Positions 16,193 through 25,195 of a DNA stretch of 64,000 nt are shown piece by piece. Position numbers and translations under genes: made by a program. The stretch's first letter is position 1. Each line of letters opens with the position of its first letter. The DNA lies in NCBI GenBank assembly GCA_021846965.1, contig JAJZWA010000008.1, positions 1 to 64,000 on the forward strand, read 5' to 3'. Source of the stretch: Pseudomonadota bacterium. GTDB taxonomy: Bacteria; Pseudomonadota; Gammaproteobacteria; Burkholderiales; Burkholderiaceae_C. The notes under the pieces were generated by a model, which saw only the letters and a program-made list of their open reading frames with translations, searched no databases and was not told where the DNA came from.

Positions 16193-17746
16193 TCAGCCAT
16201 GCGTGCCGGAGGTGGCGCCGGCGATGGCCGGACGGCGCCCGCGCCGGCGCAGCCAATGCAGGAATTCGCGCGTGACCGGGTAGAACACCGCGAAGGCGGA
16301 CATCGCCAGCAGCGTGCCGCTGAGCGGCTCGGTGAAGGCCGCCGTCCAGTTGCCATGGTGCACGACCATGCTGCGCATGAAATTGGTCTCGCCGATCGGC
16401 CCCAGGATCGCGCCCAGCACCATCGGTGAGATCGGGAACCGGTACTTCTCGAACAGATAGCCCAGCACGCCGAAGATCAGGATCATCCAGACATCCGACA
16501 TGGAGTTGCGATCGGCATAGGCCCCCACCAGGCAGAACAGCACCACGATGGCGTTGAGCAGGTACTGGGGGATCAGCAGCACGCGCACGACCAGGCGGAT
16601 CCAGAAGAATCCGATCAGGCACATGCCGATCACCGCGACGAACATGGACGCCAGGATGGTGTAGACGGTCACCCTCGAAGCCGGGTCGGACAGCAACATC
16701 GGCCCGGGCTGCACGCCGTGCAGCAGGAAGGCCGCCAGGATCACCGCGGTGGCCGCGCTGCCGGGAATGCCCAGCGTGAGCATGGGGATCAGGTGCCCGG
16801 CCACGGAGGCGGTGGAGCCGATCTGCGGGGCCACGATGCCGCTGGGGTGGCCCGTGCCCAGCTTGGCGCGCTCTCGCCCGTACTGTTTCTCGACGCCGTA
16901 GCAGATGAAGGAGGTGATGGTCGCACCGGCACCCGGGACCACGCCCAGCAGCGTGCCCAGCGCGCTGCTGCGCAGGATCGCGCCGCGAACCCCCCAGATT
17001 TCACGCAGGCTCGGAAAGCTGGTCTGCACCTTGACCTTGGTGTCGGCCGCGGAGCCCTTGATGGCCAGGCCCTGCCCAATGCGCTTGAACACCTCGCCCA
17101 GGCCGTACATGCCCACCAGCACGGCCACCAGCTGCACCCCGTCGCCCAGGATGGGCACGCCGAAGGTGTAGCGGCTGACACCGTAGATGCTGTCGACCCC
17201 GATGCAGGCCACCAGCAGGCCCAGGCACAGGCTCACGAAGGCCTTCACCAGGGACTTGCCGGCCAGCGACACCACCGTGGTGAGGCCGAACACGATGGCC
17301 GCGAAATAGTCCTCGGAATTGAACTTCAGGGCCACCTCGGTCAGCGGCTGGGTCAGCGCGACCATCACCGCGGAGGACACGAGGCCGCCGATCAACGCGG
17401 CGACCAGGGCCCAGCCCAGGGGCTTGGCCGCACCCTCGCGCTTGCCCATGGTGTAGCCGTCCCACAGCAGCGGAACGTCGTTGGGCTCGCCGGGAATGCG
17501 GTAGAGGATGGTCGTGAAACAACCCCCGTACGTACCTGAGAAGTAGATCGAGGTGAGCAGGATCACCGCCGGCTCGATCTGCATCTTGTAGGTGAAGGGC
17601 AAGGCCAGGATCACGCCCATGACGAAGCCGAGACCCGGCATGATGGACACCAGCATGCCCACCAGGATGCCCACGACCAGCATGAGCAGGTCGTAGGGCT
17701 GGAAAACATGCATCAGCCCGAGGGCCAGATCGTGCAGAACGTTCAT
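16193..17746 (-). CDS. tctA: Tripartite tricarboxylate transporter large permease TctA-like
   Basis: A 517-residue polytopic membrane protein of the TctA family, about 12 membrane segments. Family motifs are IMPGLGFVMGVILALPFTY, the glycine-rich SIYFSGTYGGCFTTILYRIPGEPNDVPLLWDGY and the mirrored GVVPGAGATITSFICYGVEK. With TctB it forms the sodium- or proton-coupled carboxylate channel fed by the TctC binding protein. The start at 17746 overlaps the tctB stop by 1 bp (TGATG). Its position downstream of an acyl-CoA ligase gene suggests import of that ligase's carboxylate substrate, here inferred to be sulfoacetate. Confidence 0.93.
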   Translation of the reverse strand: MNVLHDLALGLMHVFQPYDLLMLVVGILVGMLVSIMPGLGFVMGVILALPFTYKMQIEPAVILLTSIYFSGTYGGCFTTILYRIPGEPNDVPLLWDGYTMGKREGAAKPLGWALVAALIGGLVSSAVMVALTQPLTEVALKFNSEDYFAAIVFGLTTVVSLAGKSLVKAFVSLCLGLLVACIGVDSIYGVSRYTFGVPILGDGVQLVAVLVGMYGLGEVFKRIGQGLAIKGSAADTKVKVQTSFPSLREIWGVRGAILRSSALGTLLGVVPGAGATITSFICYGVEKQYGRERAKLGTGHPSGIVAPQIGSTASVAGHLIPMLTLGIPGSAATAVILAAFLLHGVQPGPMLLSDPASRVTVYTILASMFVAVIGMCLIGFFWIRLVVRVLLIPQYLLNAIVVLFCLVGAYADRNSMSDVWMILIFGVLGYLFEKYRFPISPMVLGAILGPIGETNFMRSMVVHHGNWTAAFTEPLSGTLLAMSAFAVFYPVTREFLHWLRRRGRRPAIAGATSGTHG

Positions 17747-18276
17747 CAGTGGATCCCCAGCAGCTTGAACACCAGCAGCGAGACCTGCATGAAGGGCCCC
17801 GTGCCCAGCGGAAGCGACACGTACACCACCTTCATGAAAATCAGCGTGAACACCCCCGACAGCGCCAGCGCCGTCAGCGGCAGCCAGGCCCAGCGCCGCA
17901 TGCCGCCGATGAGCAGCAGCGCCGCCGCGAACAGCACGGTGGCGATGAAAAAACCCAGGTAGGGCATCGAGCCCACGTACAGCCCGGTCGCCGCCACGCC
18001 GACCCACACCAGGTAGGGGTGGGTCTCGGGTGGCGAGACCAGCGCCTCGTCCACCGGCTCGGGCTCCTGCGCCCCGCCGGGGGCGAAGGCCGCTCCCAGC
18101 AGGCCGATCAGCGACACACCGGCCAGCAGCACGCAGATCATCTTCGGCCACAGGTCAGGGCCCGGCATGCGGGCACTGGTGAGTATCGGCAGCCGGTCGG
18201 CCTGCAGATACAGGAACACGGCCAGCGCGAGGGTGATCAGATAAGGGATCACGCGCTTGAGCATGCTGGTGGACAT
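17746..18276 (-). CDS. tctB: Tripartite tricarboxylate transporter small permease TctB-like
   Basis: A 176-residue membrane protein with four predicted helices (VIPYLITLALAVFLYLQA; MICVLLAGVSLIGLLGAAFA; LVWVGVAATGLYVGSMPYLGFFIATVLFAAALLLIGG; LTALALSGVFTLIFMKVVYV), typical of TctB. The start at 18276 follows GGGAGAGG and gives the family length; the 47-residue extension is not membrane-like and is rejected. It is translationally coupled to tctA. Order tctC-tctB-tctA matches many Burkholderiales Tct operons. Confidence 0.9.
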   Translation of the reverse strand: MSTSMLKRVIPYLITLALAVFLYLQADRLPILTSARMPGPDLWPKMICVLLAGVSLIGLLGAAFAPGGAQEPEPVDEALVSPPETHPYLVWVGVAATGLYVGSMPYLGFFIATVLFAAALLLIGGMRRWAWLPLTALALSGVFTLIFMKVVYVSLPLGTGPFMQVSLLVFKLLGIH

Positions 18277-18337
18277 CGCCTCTCCCTGGCAATCGATCCG
18301 GTGTCCGGGCCGCGCCTCCGGCGCGGCCCGGAGCGCC

Positions 18338-19330
18338 TCACTTCGAGATCTCGATCGTGTGCTCGGCCTGACGCAGCCAGCCAGCCATGAAGGCATCGGC
18401 GTTCTGCATGGGCACATAGCTGTTCGGATCGGCGTATTGCTGGTTCAGGTAGGCCTTGAACTCGGGGGTCTGGGCGACCTTGGCCAGTGCGTCCGCCAGC
18501 TTTTTCACGCGATCCGGCGGCGTGCCGGCCTTGACCACGATGGCCCGGAACTGCGGCAGGGTCACGTCCAGCCCGAGCTGACCCGAGACCGGCACCTTCT
18601 CGAAGGCGGGAATCGGCACCGGCTTGGGATAGAAGAACAGCACGGGACGGAACTTGCCCGAATCGAAGTAGCTGCGCACGTCGCCGGTCTGCTCGTACAC
18701 GATGTCGGCGTTGCCGCCGAGGATCGAGCTGTAGCGCTGGCCGGGCTTCGCGAAGGGCACCGACTCCAGCTTGATGCCCAGCTTGTGCGCCAGGTAGCGG
18801 GTGGTGATGTCGTCGGCGCTGCCGAACCCGGTCACCGCGACGGTGAGGGTCTTCTTCTTGGCGGCGTTCTCCACGTCCTGCCAGGTCTTGAACGGGCCCT
18901 TGGCGTTGACCCAGTAACCCGAGGGCTGCTGGATCATGATGGCCAGCGGAATGATCTGGTTGAGCTTGAAGGGAGGATTCTTGCCCGATAGCAGCGCGAA
19001 GGTATCGCCGATCAGCACGGCGACGTTGTAACCGTCGGCGGGGGCGGTCAGCAGCTTGGTCATGCCCACCACGCCGTCGGCGCCGGGCACGTTGATCACG
19101 GGCAGCGAGACGCCGAGCTGCTTCTCCATGATCTTCGAGGAGGTGCGTGCCAGCAGGTCGGCCCCCCCGCCGGCGCCCCAGGGCACGATGAAGTTGATCG
19201 GATGGTCCGGATAGGCGGCGTGCGCCAGCGGCAGCGCTGCCGCCAGGCCCAGGGCGAAGGCCGCCTTGCGCAGGCGTCCCGTCCACGACGCTCGCGGCGT
19301 CCGACTGGCTTGGCTCGATGGTTGAATCAT
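18338..19330 (-). CDS. tctC: Tct transporter periplasmic receptor (Bug/TctC family)
   Basis: A 330-residue secreted binding protein. A basic N-terminus and the hydrophobic run AAFALGLAAALPLAHAAYP form the signal peptide, with likely cleavage after AHA. The mature protein begins YPDHPINFIVPWGAGGGADLLAR, the diagnostic Bug-receptor opening, and TVAVTGFGSADDITT follows as a ligand-loop region. Bug receptors bind small carboxylates and deliver them to TctAB. A good ribosome site (AGGAGA) precedes the ATG. The sauT-like ligase gene lies 93 bp upstream on the same strand, so ligand and ligase substrate are probably the same compound. Confidence 0.92.
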   Translation of the reverse strand: MIQPSSQASRTPRASWTGRLRKAAFALGLAAALPLAHAAYPDHPINFIVPWGAGGGADLLARTSSKIMEKQLGVSLPVINVPGADGVVGMTKLLTAPADGYNVAVLIGDTFALLSGKNPPFKLNQIIPLAIMIQQPSGYWVNAKGPFKTWQDVENAAKKKTLTVAVTGFGSADDITTRYLAHKLGIKLESVPFAKPGQRYSSILGGNADIVYEQTGDVRSYFDSGKFRPVLFFYPKPVPIPAFEKVPVSGQLGLDVTLPQFRAIVVKAGTPPDRVKKLADALAKVAQTPEFKAYLNQQYADPNSYVPMQNADAFMAGWLRQAEHTIEISK

Positions 19331-19423
19331 GGTCTGTCTCCTGTTGGCTTTTGTATCAGGGTACTTCCAGATGTGTCGTCAGGTGATACCCCCGACGACG
19401 ACCGGCGCCAGCACGGCTTCGGA

Positions 19424-21025
19424 TCAAGCCGGGTGCAGGCGCAGCGAGCGGCGCACTGCTTCCGCCGGAAGTTCGGTGAGCTTGAGACGCTGGATCTTTC
19501 CCGACGGCCCGCGCGGGAGGTCATCGACGATATGGCAGGTCCTCGGCATTTTGTACCGCCCCAGATGCTGCAAACAGTGCTCGCGCAGTTCCTGCTCCTG
19601 CAATTGCGCCCCGGGCCGCAGCACGAGGTAGGCCTCGATGTTCTGGCCGTAGTTGCTGTCCTTCACGCCCACCGCAGCGGCTTCCAGCACCGAGGCGTGC
19701 TTGAGCAGGGCCTCGTCGATTTCGCGCGGGGCGATGTTCTCGCCGCCCTTGATGATCAATTCCTTCGCCCGCCCCGTGATGAAGTAATAACCCTCGGGGT
19801 CGCGATAGCCGAGGTCGCCGGTACGGAACCAGCCGTCGGCGGTGAAGGCCTTGGCGGTCTCCTCGGGATTCTTCAGGTAGCCGCGCATCACATTGCCGCC
19901 GCGCAGCTGGATCTCACCCACCTCGCCGTCCCCCAGCACGGCGCCATCGGCGCCGACCACGCGCGCCTCGGTGCCCGAGGGCCGGCCGATGCTGCCGATC
20001 TTGCGCAGCTCGCGTTGCACGGGGTTGCTGAACGAGGGGGCCGCGGTTTCGGTCAGGCCCATGGTCTCGATGATGTCCACGCCGAAGCGCGCCTCGAAGG
20101 CACGGTGGTGCTCGGGTGGCAGCGCCGCCGACGCGGAGCGACAGAAGCGGATGCCCGCGAGCTCGCGCGGCCCGAGCTCGGCTGGCGCGGACTGGATCAG
20201 GTAGGCGATGATGGTCGGCACCGCGTTCACCCAGGTGCAGCGCGCTCCCAGCGCGTCGCGCCAGAAGGTGGTCGCGGAGAAGCGCGGCGGCATGGCCAGC
20301 GAGCCGCCATGGGTCAGCGGTGTGACCAGATTCACCACGAGGGCATTGATGTGGTACAGGGGCAGCGGCGCCAGGCCTCGGTCGGCGGGACCCAGGCGGT
20401 GTTCGCGGCTGATGTTCACGCCATTGGCGCACAGGTTGCCATGGCTGAGCAGCACGCCCTTGGGGGTGCCGGTGGTGCCGGAGGTGTACATGAGCAGGGC
20501 CGCGTCGTCGAGCGCCGGCGCACGCGCCGGCTGGCGCGCCACGCCCCGCGTGCGCTCGAGCCAGTCGGCGCCGTCGATCACCTCGATGTATGGCGGACGC
20601 GGCATGCGCGCGGCCAGGCCGCGCAGAAGCTGCTCGTGCTCGGGCACGGTCACGACCAGGCGTGTCTCGCTGTGTTCCAGGATATAGGCCAGCTGGGTGG
20701 GCTGGGACAGCAGATTGATGGGATTGACCACCATTCCCTGGTACATCGTGGCCAGGATCAGCATCGCCGCTTCCAGCCCATTGGGCAGGAACAGCGAAAC
20801 CACGTCGCCCTGCCCCAGGCCGTGCGACGCGAAAAACGAGCCCAGCTCCGCGCACACGCGCTGCAACTCGGCGAAGTCGAGTTCGCGTCCGCTGTCCGTG
20901 GCCACGAAGTAGGTCGCCCCGGGATCGCGCAGGGCGTTCAGGTCCACCAGGGCCTGGATGCTGCAAGGCTCGCCGCCCTCGGCGGGCAGCAGCACGGGTG
21001 CGAAGGGACTCTCGGGACGGTTCAT
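19424..21025 (-). CDS. sauT: Acyl-CoA synthetase, probable sulfoacetate-CoA ligase
   Basis: A 533-residue AMP-forming acyl-CoA synthetase. ANL motifs are intact: LLMYTSGTTGTPKGVLLSHGN (A3), MGLTETAA (A5), GWFRTGDLGYRDPEGY (A7) and PRGPSGKIQRLKL with the catalytic Lys (A10). The nearby acylating dehydrogenase (SauS-like), xsc and pta match the sulfoacetate pathway described in Cupriavidus necator, where SauT makes sulfoacetyl-CoA. Substrate assignment rests on that context rather than on active-site residues, so another small carboxylate remains possible. The start at 21025 is preferred; the 32-residue extension contains no family sequence. It likely heads the operon sauT-tctCBA. Confidence 0.72.
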   Translation of the reverse strand: MNRPESPFAPVLLPAEGGEPCSIQALVDLNALRDPGATYFVATDSGRELDFAELQRVCAELGSFFASHGLGQGDVVSLFLPNGLEAAMLILATMYQGMVVNPINLLSQPTQLAYILEHSETRLVVTVPEHEQLLRGLAARMPRPPYIEVIDGADWLERTRGVARQPARAPALDDAALLMYTSGTTGTPKGVLLSHGNLCANGVNISREHRLGPADRGLAPLPLYHINALVVNLVTPLTHGGSLAMPPRFSATTFWRDALGARCTWVNAVPTIIAYLIQSAPAELGPRELAGIRFCRSASAALPPEHHRAFEARFGVDIIETMGLTETAAPSFSNPVQRELRKIGSIGRPSGTEARVVGADGAVLGDGEVGEIQLRGGNVMRGYLKNPEETAKAFTADGWFRTGDLGYRDPEGYYFITGRAKELIIKGGENIAPREIDEALLKHASVLEAAAVGVKDSNYGQNIEAYLVLRPGAQLQEQELREHCLQHLGRYKMPRTCHIVDDLPRGPSGKIQRLKLTELPAEAVRRSLRLHPA

Positions 21026-21103
21026 GGAAAGTGGGGTCTCGGACACATCGCGTGATCGCCCGCGAGGGGCGTGTCGGCAATTTAGGGAAAAAATGCCCAC
21101 GAA

Positions 21104-21210
21104 CAGTCCCGTTTTCCACATATTCGAAATATCGCCCTCGGCTTGATGTTATTTTTCATTTTTCGGGACGATTGCAGTCCGTTTTCCGCTTGTAGAACTG
21201 GATACAGTTC
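21104..21210. promoter_or_regulatory. Candidate operators in the sauT/IclR divergent spacer
   Basis: The 265-bp spacer is markedly AT-richer than its surroundings. It contains a perfect dyad GAACTG-GATA-CAGTTC (21195-21210). It also has two near-identical direct repeats, CAGTCCCGTTTTCC (21104-21117) and CAGTCCGTTTTCC (21175-21187), about 71 bp (seven helical turns) apart. A GTCCCGTTTT decamer from the first is also found in the xsc leader (13262-13271). These are plausible binding sites for the divergent IclR regulator. Confidence 0.5.
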
Positions 21211-21290
21211 AGTCCGTGGGCCCCGCGCCTGCCTTGCGCTTTCGTTTTCCGCCGCCCGAACCACCGCCAGCCGTGTCCAGCCGAACAGCC

Positions 21291-22103
21291 ATGACCTCGA
21301 ACCAGTCCAACGCCGCGGCGGTGCGCGCCTTTCGCGTGCTCGAGCTGCTCAGCACCGCCGAATCCATGGGCCTGATGCAGATCTCCGAAGGCCTGCAGCT
21401 GCCCAAGCAGACCGTGCATCGCATCCTCAAGACCCTGAGTGCGGCCCAGCTCGTGGTGCGCAATCTGGACGGCCAGGGCTACGAATGCGGACCGCGGGTG
21501 CGCCAGATGAGCGTCTCGGCACTGATGCACACGGGCCCCGCGACGGCACGCCGCGCGGTGCTGCGCAAGCTCGGCGAGAGCCTGGGCGAGACGGTGAATC
21601 TGACGGCGCTGGACGGCGACCTCATCGTCTACCTGGACCGCGTCGAGACGGACTCCCCGCTGCGCATGCACCTGCAGCCCGGCTCGCACGTCCCCCTGCA
21701 CTGCACATCCAGCGGCAAGTTGCTGCTCAGCCTGCAGCCCGCCGCCATGCGCAACCGCATCGTCGACTCGCTGCCCCTGCGCAAGATGACCGAGCACACG
21801 ATCACCGATCCGGCGCGCCTGCGCCAGGAACTCAGCGATACGCGCCGACGGCGCATCGGCATGAACGACCAGGAGTTCATCCAGGGCATGGTGTCCATCG
21901 CCGTGCCGGTCATGCGCGACGCCTACAGGGCATGGGGCGCGGTCGCCGTGCAGGCGCCGCTGGCCCGTTACGACATCGAGGCGCTGCTGCGTCATGTGCC
22001 GGCCATGCGCGAGGCGGCGGACGCCATTGCCGCGATGGTGCCGCCCTCGTCGCGCAAGTCGCGTTCCTCCGCGCAGGAGGAACTGGCCGACGCAAGCGCC
22101 TGA
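21291..22103 (+). CDS. IclR-family regulator of the sulfoacetate genes
   Basis: A 270-residue IclR regulator. The winged helix-turn-helix spans about residues 8-70 (MQISEGLQLPKQTVHRILKTLSAAQLV). The effector domain has YLDRVETDSPLRMHLQPGSHVPLHCTSSGKLLLS and FIQGMVSIAVPV. It is parallel to the IclR protein next to xsc over much of its length, including the YLDRVE and VPLHC/VPVHC motifs, so the two are likely paralogues. It precedes sauS by about 70 bp on the same strand and diverges from sauT-tctCBA, placing it as their local regulator, functionally equivalent to SauR. The ATG at 21291 lacks a clear ribosome site; an upstream GTG at 21216 is possible. Confidence 0.85.
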   Translation: MTSNQSNAAAVRAFRVLELLSTAESMGLMQISEGLQLPKQTVHRILKTLSAAQLVVRNLDGQGYECGPRVRQMSVSALMHTGPATARRAVLRKLGESLGETVNLTALDGDLIVYLDRVETDSPLRMHLQPGSHVPLHCTSSGKLLLSLQPAAMRNRIVDSLPLRKMTEHTITDPARLRQELSDTRRRRIGMNDQEFIQGMVSIAVPVMRDAYRAWGAVAVQAPLARYDIEALLRHVPAMREAADAIAAMVPPSSRKSRSSAQEELADASA

Positions 22104-22172
22104 AGGCGTGCACGGCCCCCTTTGACCGCGGCGCCCGCGCGCCCCCTTCACCCCAGCATCGAGGACTGCAGC

Positions 22173-23606
22173 ATGGACAGGACGATTTCCCCACCCCCCG
22201 GGCTCGACGACGTGCGTCGCCAGGTGGCCGACTGTGTAGCACGCGCGCGCGCCGCGCAACGCGTGTACGAAGACTTCAGCCAGGAACAGGTCGACGAGGT
22301 GGTGCTGGCCGCCGGCTGGGCCATCATGGAACCATCGCGCAACCGGGCGCTGGCCGAGCTCGCAGTGGCCGACACCGGCCTGGGCAATGTCGAGGACAAG
22401 GTGATCAAGAATCACCGCAAGACCCTGGGGCTGCTGCGCGACCTGCGCGGCAGGAAATCCGTGGGAGTGATCTCCGAGGACAAGGCCAAGGGGGTGATCG
22501 AGATCGCCCGCCCGGTGGGCGTGGTCGGCGCCGTGACACCGTCGACCAACCCCGGTGCCACCCCGGCCAACAAGATCATCAATGCCCTCAAGGGGCGCAA
22601 CGCCGTGATCCTGGCCCCCTCGCCCAAGGGCTACGGCACCAGCACCCTGCTGCTGCGCTACATCGCCGAGGAACTCGACCGCGTGGGAGCGCCGCGCGAC
22701 CTGGTGCAACAACTGCCGGCGCCCGTGAACAAGGCGGCCACGCAGGAATTGATGCGCCAGGTGGACCTGGTGGTGGTGACCGGCTCGCAGAACAACGTGC
22801 GCGCCGCCTACGAGAGCGGAACCCCGGCCATCGGCGTGGGCGCAGGCAACGTGGCCGTGATCGTCGACGAAACCGCCGAACTGGAGCAGGCTGCGGACAG
22901 GATCCGGCGCTCCAAGACCTTCGACAACGCCACCAGCTGCTCCTCCGAGAACAGCGTGGTGATCGTCGAAGCGGTGTACGAACGCATGCTCGAAGCCCTG
23001 CGCGCGCAGGGCGGCGTGCTGCTGGACGCGGCCCAGAAGCAGCGCCTGCAGGACACCATGTGGCCGAACGGCAAGCTGTCGCCGGCGGTCACCGCCAAGT
23101 CCGCACCGGTGATCGCCGCACTGGCCGGGCTGCAGGGCGAGGCCTTCGAGCGTGCGCGCTTCCTGATGGTCGAGGAAACGGGCACCGGCGAGCAATATCC
23201 CTTCTCGGGCGAGAAGCTTTCCCCGGTGCTGACGGTGTATCGGGCCCGCGACTTCGAGCATGCCCAGGACATCGTGCGCGCCATCTACGCCTACGAGGGA
23301 GCGGGCCACTCCATCGGGCTGCACTCGCAGCGCCCCGAGCGCGCGCTGCGCATGGGTCTGTCCATGCCGGCCTGCCGCATCATCGTCAACCAGGCCCATT
23401 GCTTCGCCACCGGCGGCAGCTTCGACAACGGGCTGCCCTTCTCGCTGTCCATGGGTTGCGGTACCTGGGGACGCAACAGCATTTCCGATAATCTGAACTA
23501 CAGGCACTATCTGAACATCACGCGCATCGCCACGCCCTGCGCGCCGGACGAGCCGAGCATGGACGACATGTTCGGCGAGTACCGCAGGCGACATGGCCTG
23601 CGCTGA
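22173..23606 (+). CDS. sauS: CoA-acylating sulfoacetaldehyde dehydrogenase-like enzyme
   Basis: A 477-residue CoA-acylating aldehyde dehydrogenase of the EutE/SauS type. Markers are GVVGAVTPSTNPGATPANK, the nucleotide-loop-like PAIGVGAGNVAVIVDE, and the catalytic cysteine in FDNATSCSSEN. In sulfoacetate catabolism SauS reduces sulfoacetyl-CoA with NAD(P)H to sulfoacetaldehyde, the Xsc substrate. The combination with an AMP-forming ligase, xsc and pta makes this assignment strong by context. The start MDRTISPPP at 22173 has GAGG upstream and is preferred to a TTG 17 codons earlier. It is cotranscribed with the IclR gene before it and possibly with the MocR gene 54 bp after it. Confidence 0.82.
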   Translation: MDRTISPPPGLDDVRRQVADCVARARAAQRVYEDFSQEQVDEVVLAAGWAIMEPSRNRALAELAVADTGLGNVEDKVIKNHRKTLGLLRDLRGRKSVGVISEDKAKGVIEIARPVGVVGAVTPSTNPGATPANKIINALKGRNAVILAPSPKGYGTSTLLLRYIAEELDRVGAPRDLVQQLPAPVNKAATQELMRQVDLVVVTGSQNNVRAAYESGTPAIGVGAGNVAVIVDETAELEQAADRIRRSKTFDNATSCSSENSVVIVEAVYERMLEALRAQGGVLLDAAQKQRLQDTMWPNGKLSPAVTAKSAPVIAALAGLQGEAFERARFLMVEETGTGEQYPFSGEKLSPVLTVYRARDFEHAQDIVRAIYAYEGAGHSIGLHSQRPERALRMGLSMPACRIIVNQAHCFATGGSFDNGLPFSLSMGCGTWGRNSISDNLNYRHYLNITRIATPCAPDEPSMDDMFGEYRRRHGLR

Positions 23607-23660
23607 GCCCGCGCCCGCCGCGCGCCCGCGCGACGCGGCGGGACCCCGCAGTTCCTGCCG

Positions 23661-25166
23661 ATGAACCATCGCACCCATACCCTGCTCTGGAAACAATTGC
23701 TGCAGCGAAGCGCGCGCAGCAACCTGAGCCTGCAGGGACAGATTCGCGAAATGCTGGTCTCGGCGATCCTGGACGGCCTGATCGAGCCCGGGACGCCGGT
23801 GCCCTCCGGGCGCGAGCTGGCCGAGCAACTGGGGGTGGCGCGCAACACCGTGGTGCTGGCCTACAAGCAGCTGGCCGACGAGGGCTACCTGCTGTCGCGC
23901 CAGCGCAGCGGCCATTTCGTGAATGCGCAGTTCGTGGCCGGACTGCGCGCGCGCGACCCCGATGCCGCGGGGGGCGGCGTGCCCCGGGCACCCATCGACT
24001 GGGAAGGCCGCATGCGCCTGCAGCCGACGCGCCAGCGCAGCATCCACAAGCCGGCCGACTGGCAGAAATTCCCCTACCCCTTCCTGTACGGACAGTTCGA
24101 CGCGTCCTTGTTCCCCACCGCCCATTGGCGGGAATGCTGCCTCAAGGCGCTGTCCGTGCTGGACATCCGCGACTGGGCGCCGGACCACATCAACCGCGAC
24201 GACGAAACCCTGGTGCAGCAGATCCGCACGCGCGTGCTTCCGCGACGCGGGGTGTGGGCGCAGGCCGAGGAGGTCGTGGTCACCGTGGGGGCACAGCATG
24301 CGCTGTACATGGTGGCCGATCTGCTGCTGGGCGAGCACAGCACCCTGGCGCTGGAGAACCCCGGCTATCCCGACGCGCGCAACATCTTCGCCGCGCGCAC
24401 CTCGCATCTGCTGCCCATCGACGTCGACGCCGACGGCCTGCCGGTGGACCAGCGCCTGGCACAGGCCGACTACCTCTACGTCACGCCCAGCCACCAATGC
24501 CCCACGGGAGTGACCATGCCGCTGGAGCGCCGGCGCCAGCTGCTGCAATGGGCCGACCACAACGATCTGATCATCATCGAGGATGACTTCGAGAGCGAGA
24601 ACCGCTACGGCGACGAACCCATTCCCGCGCTCAAGAGCCTGGACCACAGCCATCGCGTGATCTATATCGGCAGCCTGTCGAAGAGCTGGGCGCCGGGGCT
24701 GCGGCTGGGCTACATCGTCGCCCCCGCCCCCCTGGCCCGCGAGTTGCGCGCGCTGCGCCGCCTGATGCTGCGCCACCCCTCGGCCTTCGTGCAGCGCGCC
24801 TTCGCGCTGTTCCTGTCCCTGGGGCACCACGACGCTCAGCTGCGGCGTATCGCCATGACCCAGCAGCAGCGCAGCCAGGCGGTTCTCGAATCCCTGTCCC
24901 GGCATGCGCCGCAGTGCGTGGTCACTCCGGTCATCGGCGGGGGCTCGTGCTGGCTGCGCCTGCCCGAGGGAATCGACACCGGCGAGCTGTCCCGCCGCGC
25001 CGCCGCCGCCGGGGTCCTGATCGAGACCGGCGACGTGTTCTTTTTCGAGCAGCCGGCGCCGGGCCCCTTCATGCGCCTGGGCTGGCAATCCATCCCCGAC
25101 AAGGCCATCGAGCCCGGCATCGCCCTGCTCGGCGCGCTGATCCGCGAACTGCAGACCCTCGCCTGA
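23661..25166 (+). CDS. MocR-type (GntR/aminotransferase) regulator, TauR-like
   Basis: A 501-residue MocR regulator. Residues about 20-95 form a GntR winged helix (LIEPGTPVPSGRELAEQLGVARNTVVLAYKQLADEGYL). The rest is an aminotransferase fold I domain with LALENPGYPDARN, YVTPSHQCPTGVTMPLERR and the PLP-lysine region YIGSLSKSWAPGLRLGYIV. MocR proteins sense PLP adducts of amino compounds; TauR, the taurine-utilisation activator of Rhodobacter, belongs here, as do PdxR and GabR. The neighbouring TauABC-like transporter and the xsc hub favour a TauR-like role. A 13-bp inverted repeat with CTGGACC cores upstream of the FAD gene is a candidate target. Confidence 0.85.
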   Translation: MNHRTHTLLWKQLLQRSARSNLSLQGQIREMLVSAILDGLIEPGTPVPSGRELAEQLGVARNTVVLAYKQLADEGYLLSRQRSGHFVNAQFVAGLRARDPDAAGGGVPRAPIDWEGRMRLQPTRQRSIHKPADWQKFPYPFLYGQFDASLFPTAHWRECCLKALSVLDIRDWAPDHINRDDETLVQQIRTRVLPRRGVWAQAEEVVVTVGAQHALYMVADLLLGEHSTLALENPGYPDARNIFAARTSHLLPIDVDADGLPVDQRLAQADYLYVTPSHQCPTGVTMPLERRRQLLQWADHNDLIIIEDDFESENRYGDEPIPALKSLDHSHRVIYIGSLSKSWAPGLRLGYIVAPAPLARELRALRRLMLRHPSAFVQRAFALFLSLGHHDAQLRRIAMTQQQRSQAVLESLSRHAPQCVVTPVIGGGSCWLRLPEGIDTGELSRRAAAAGVLIETGDVFFFEQPAPGPFMRLGWQSIPDKAIEPGIALLGALIRELQTLA

Positions 25167-25195
25167 GCGGCGGGCGGGCGGCCGCCGCCCCTCGG

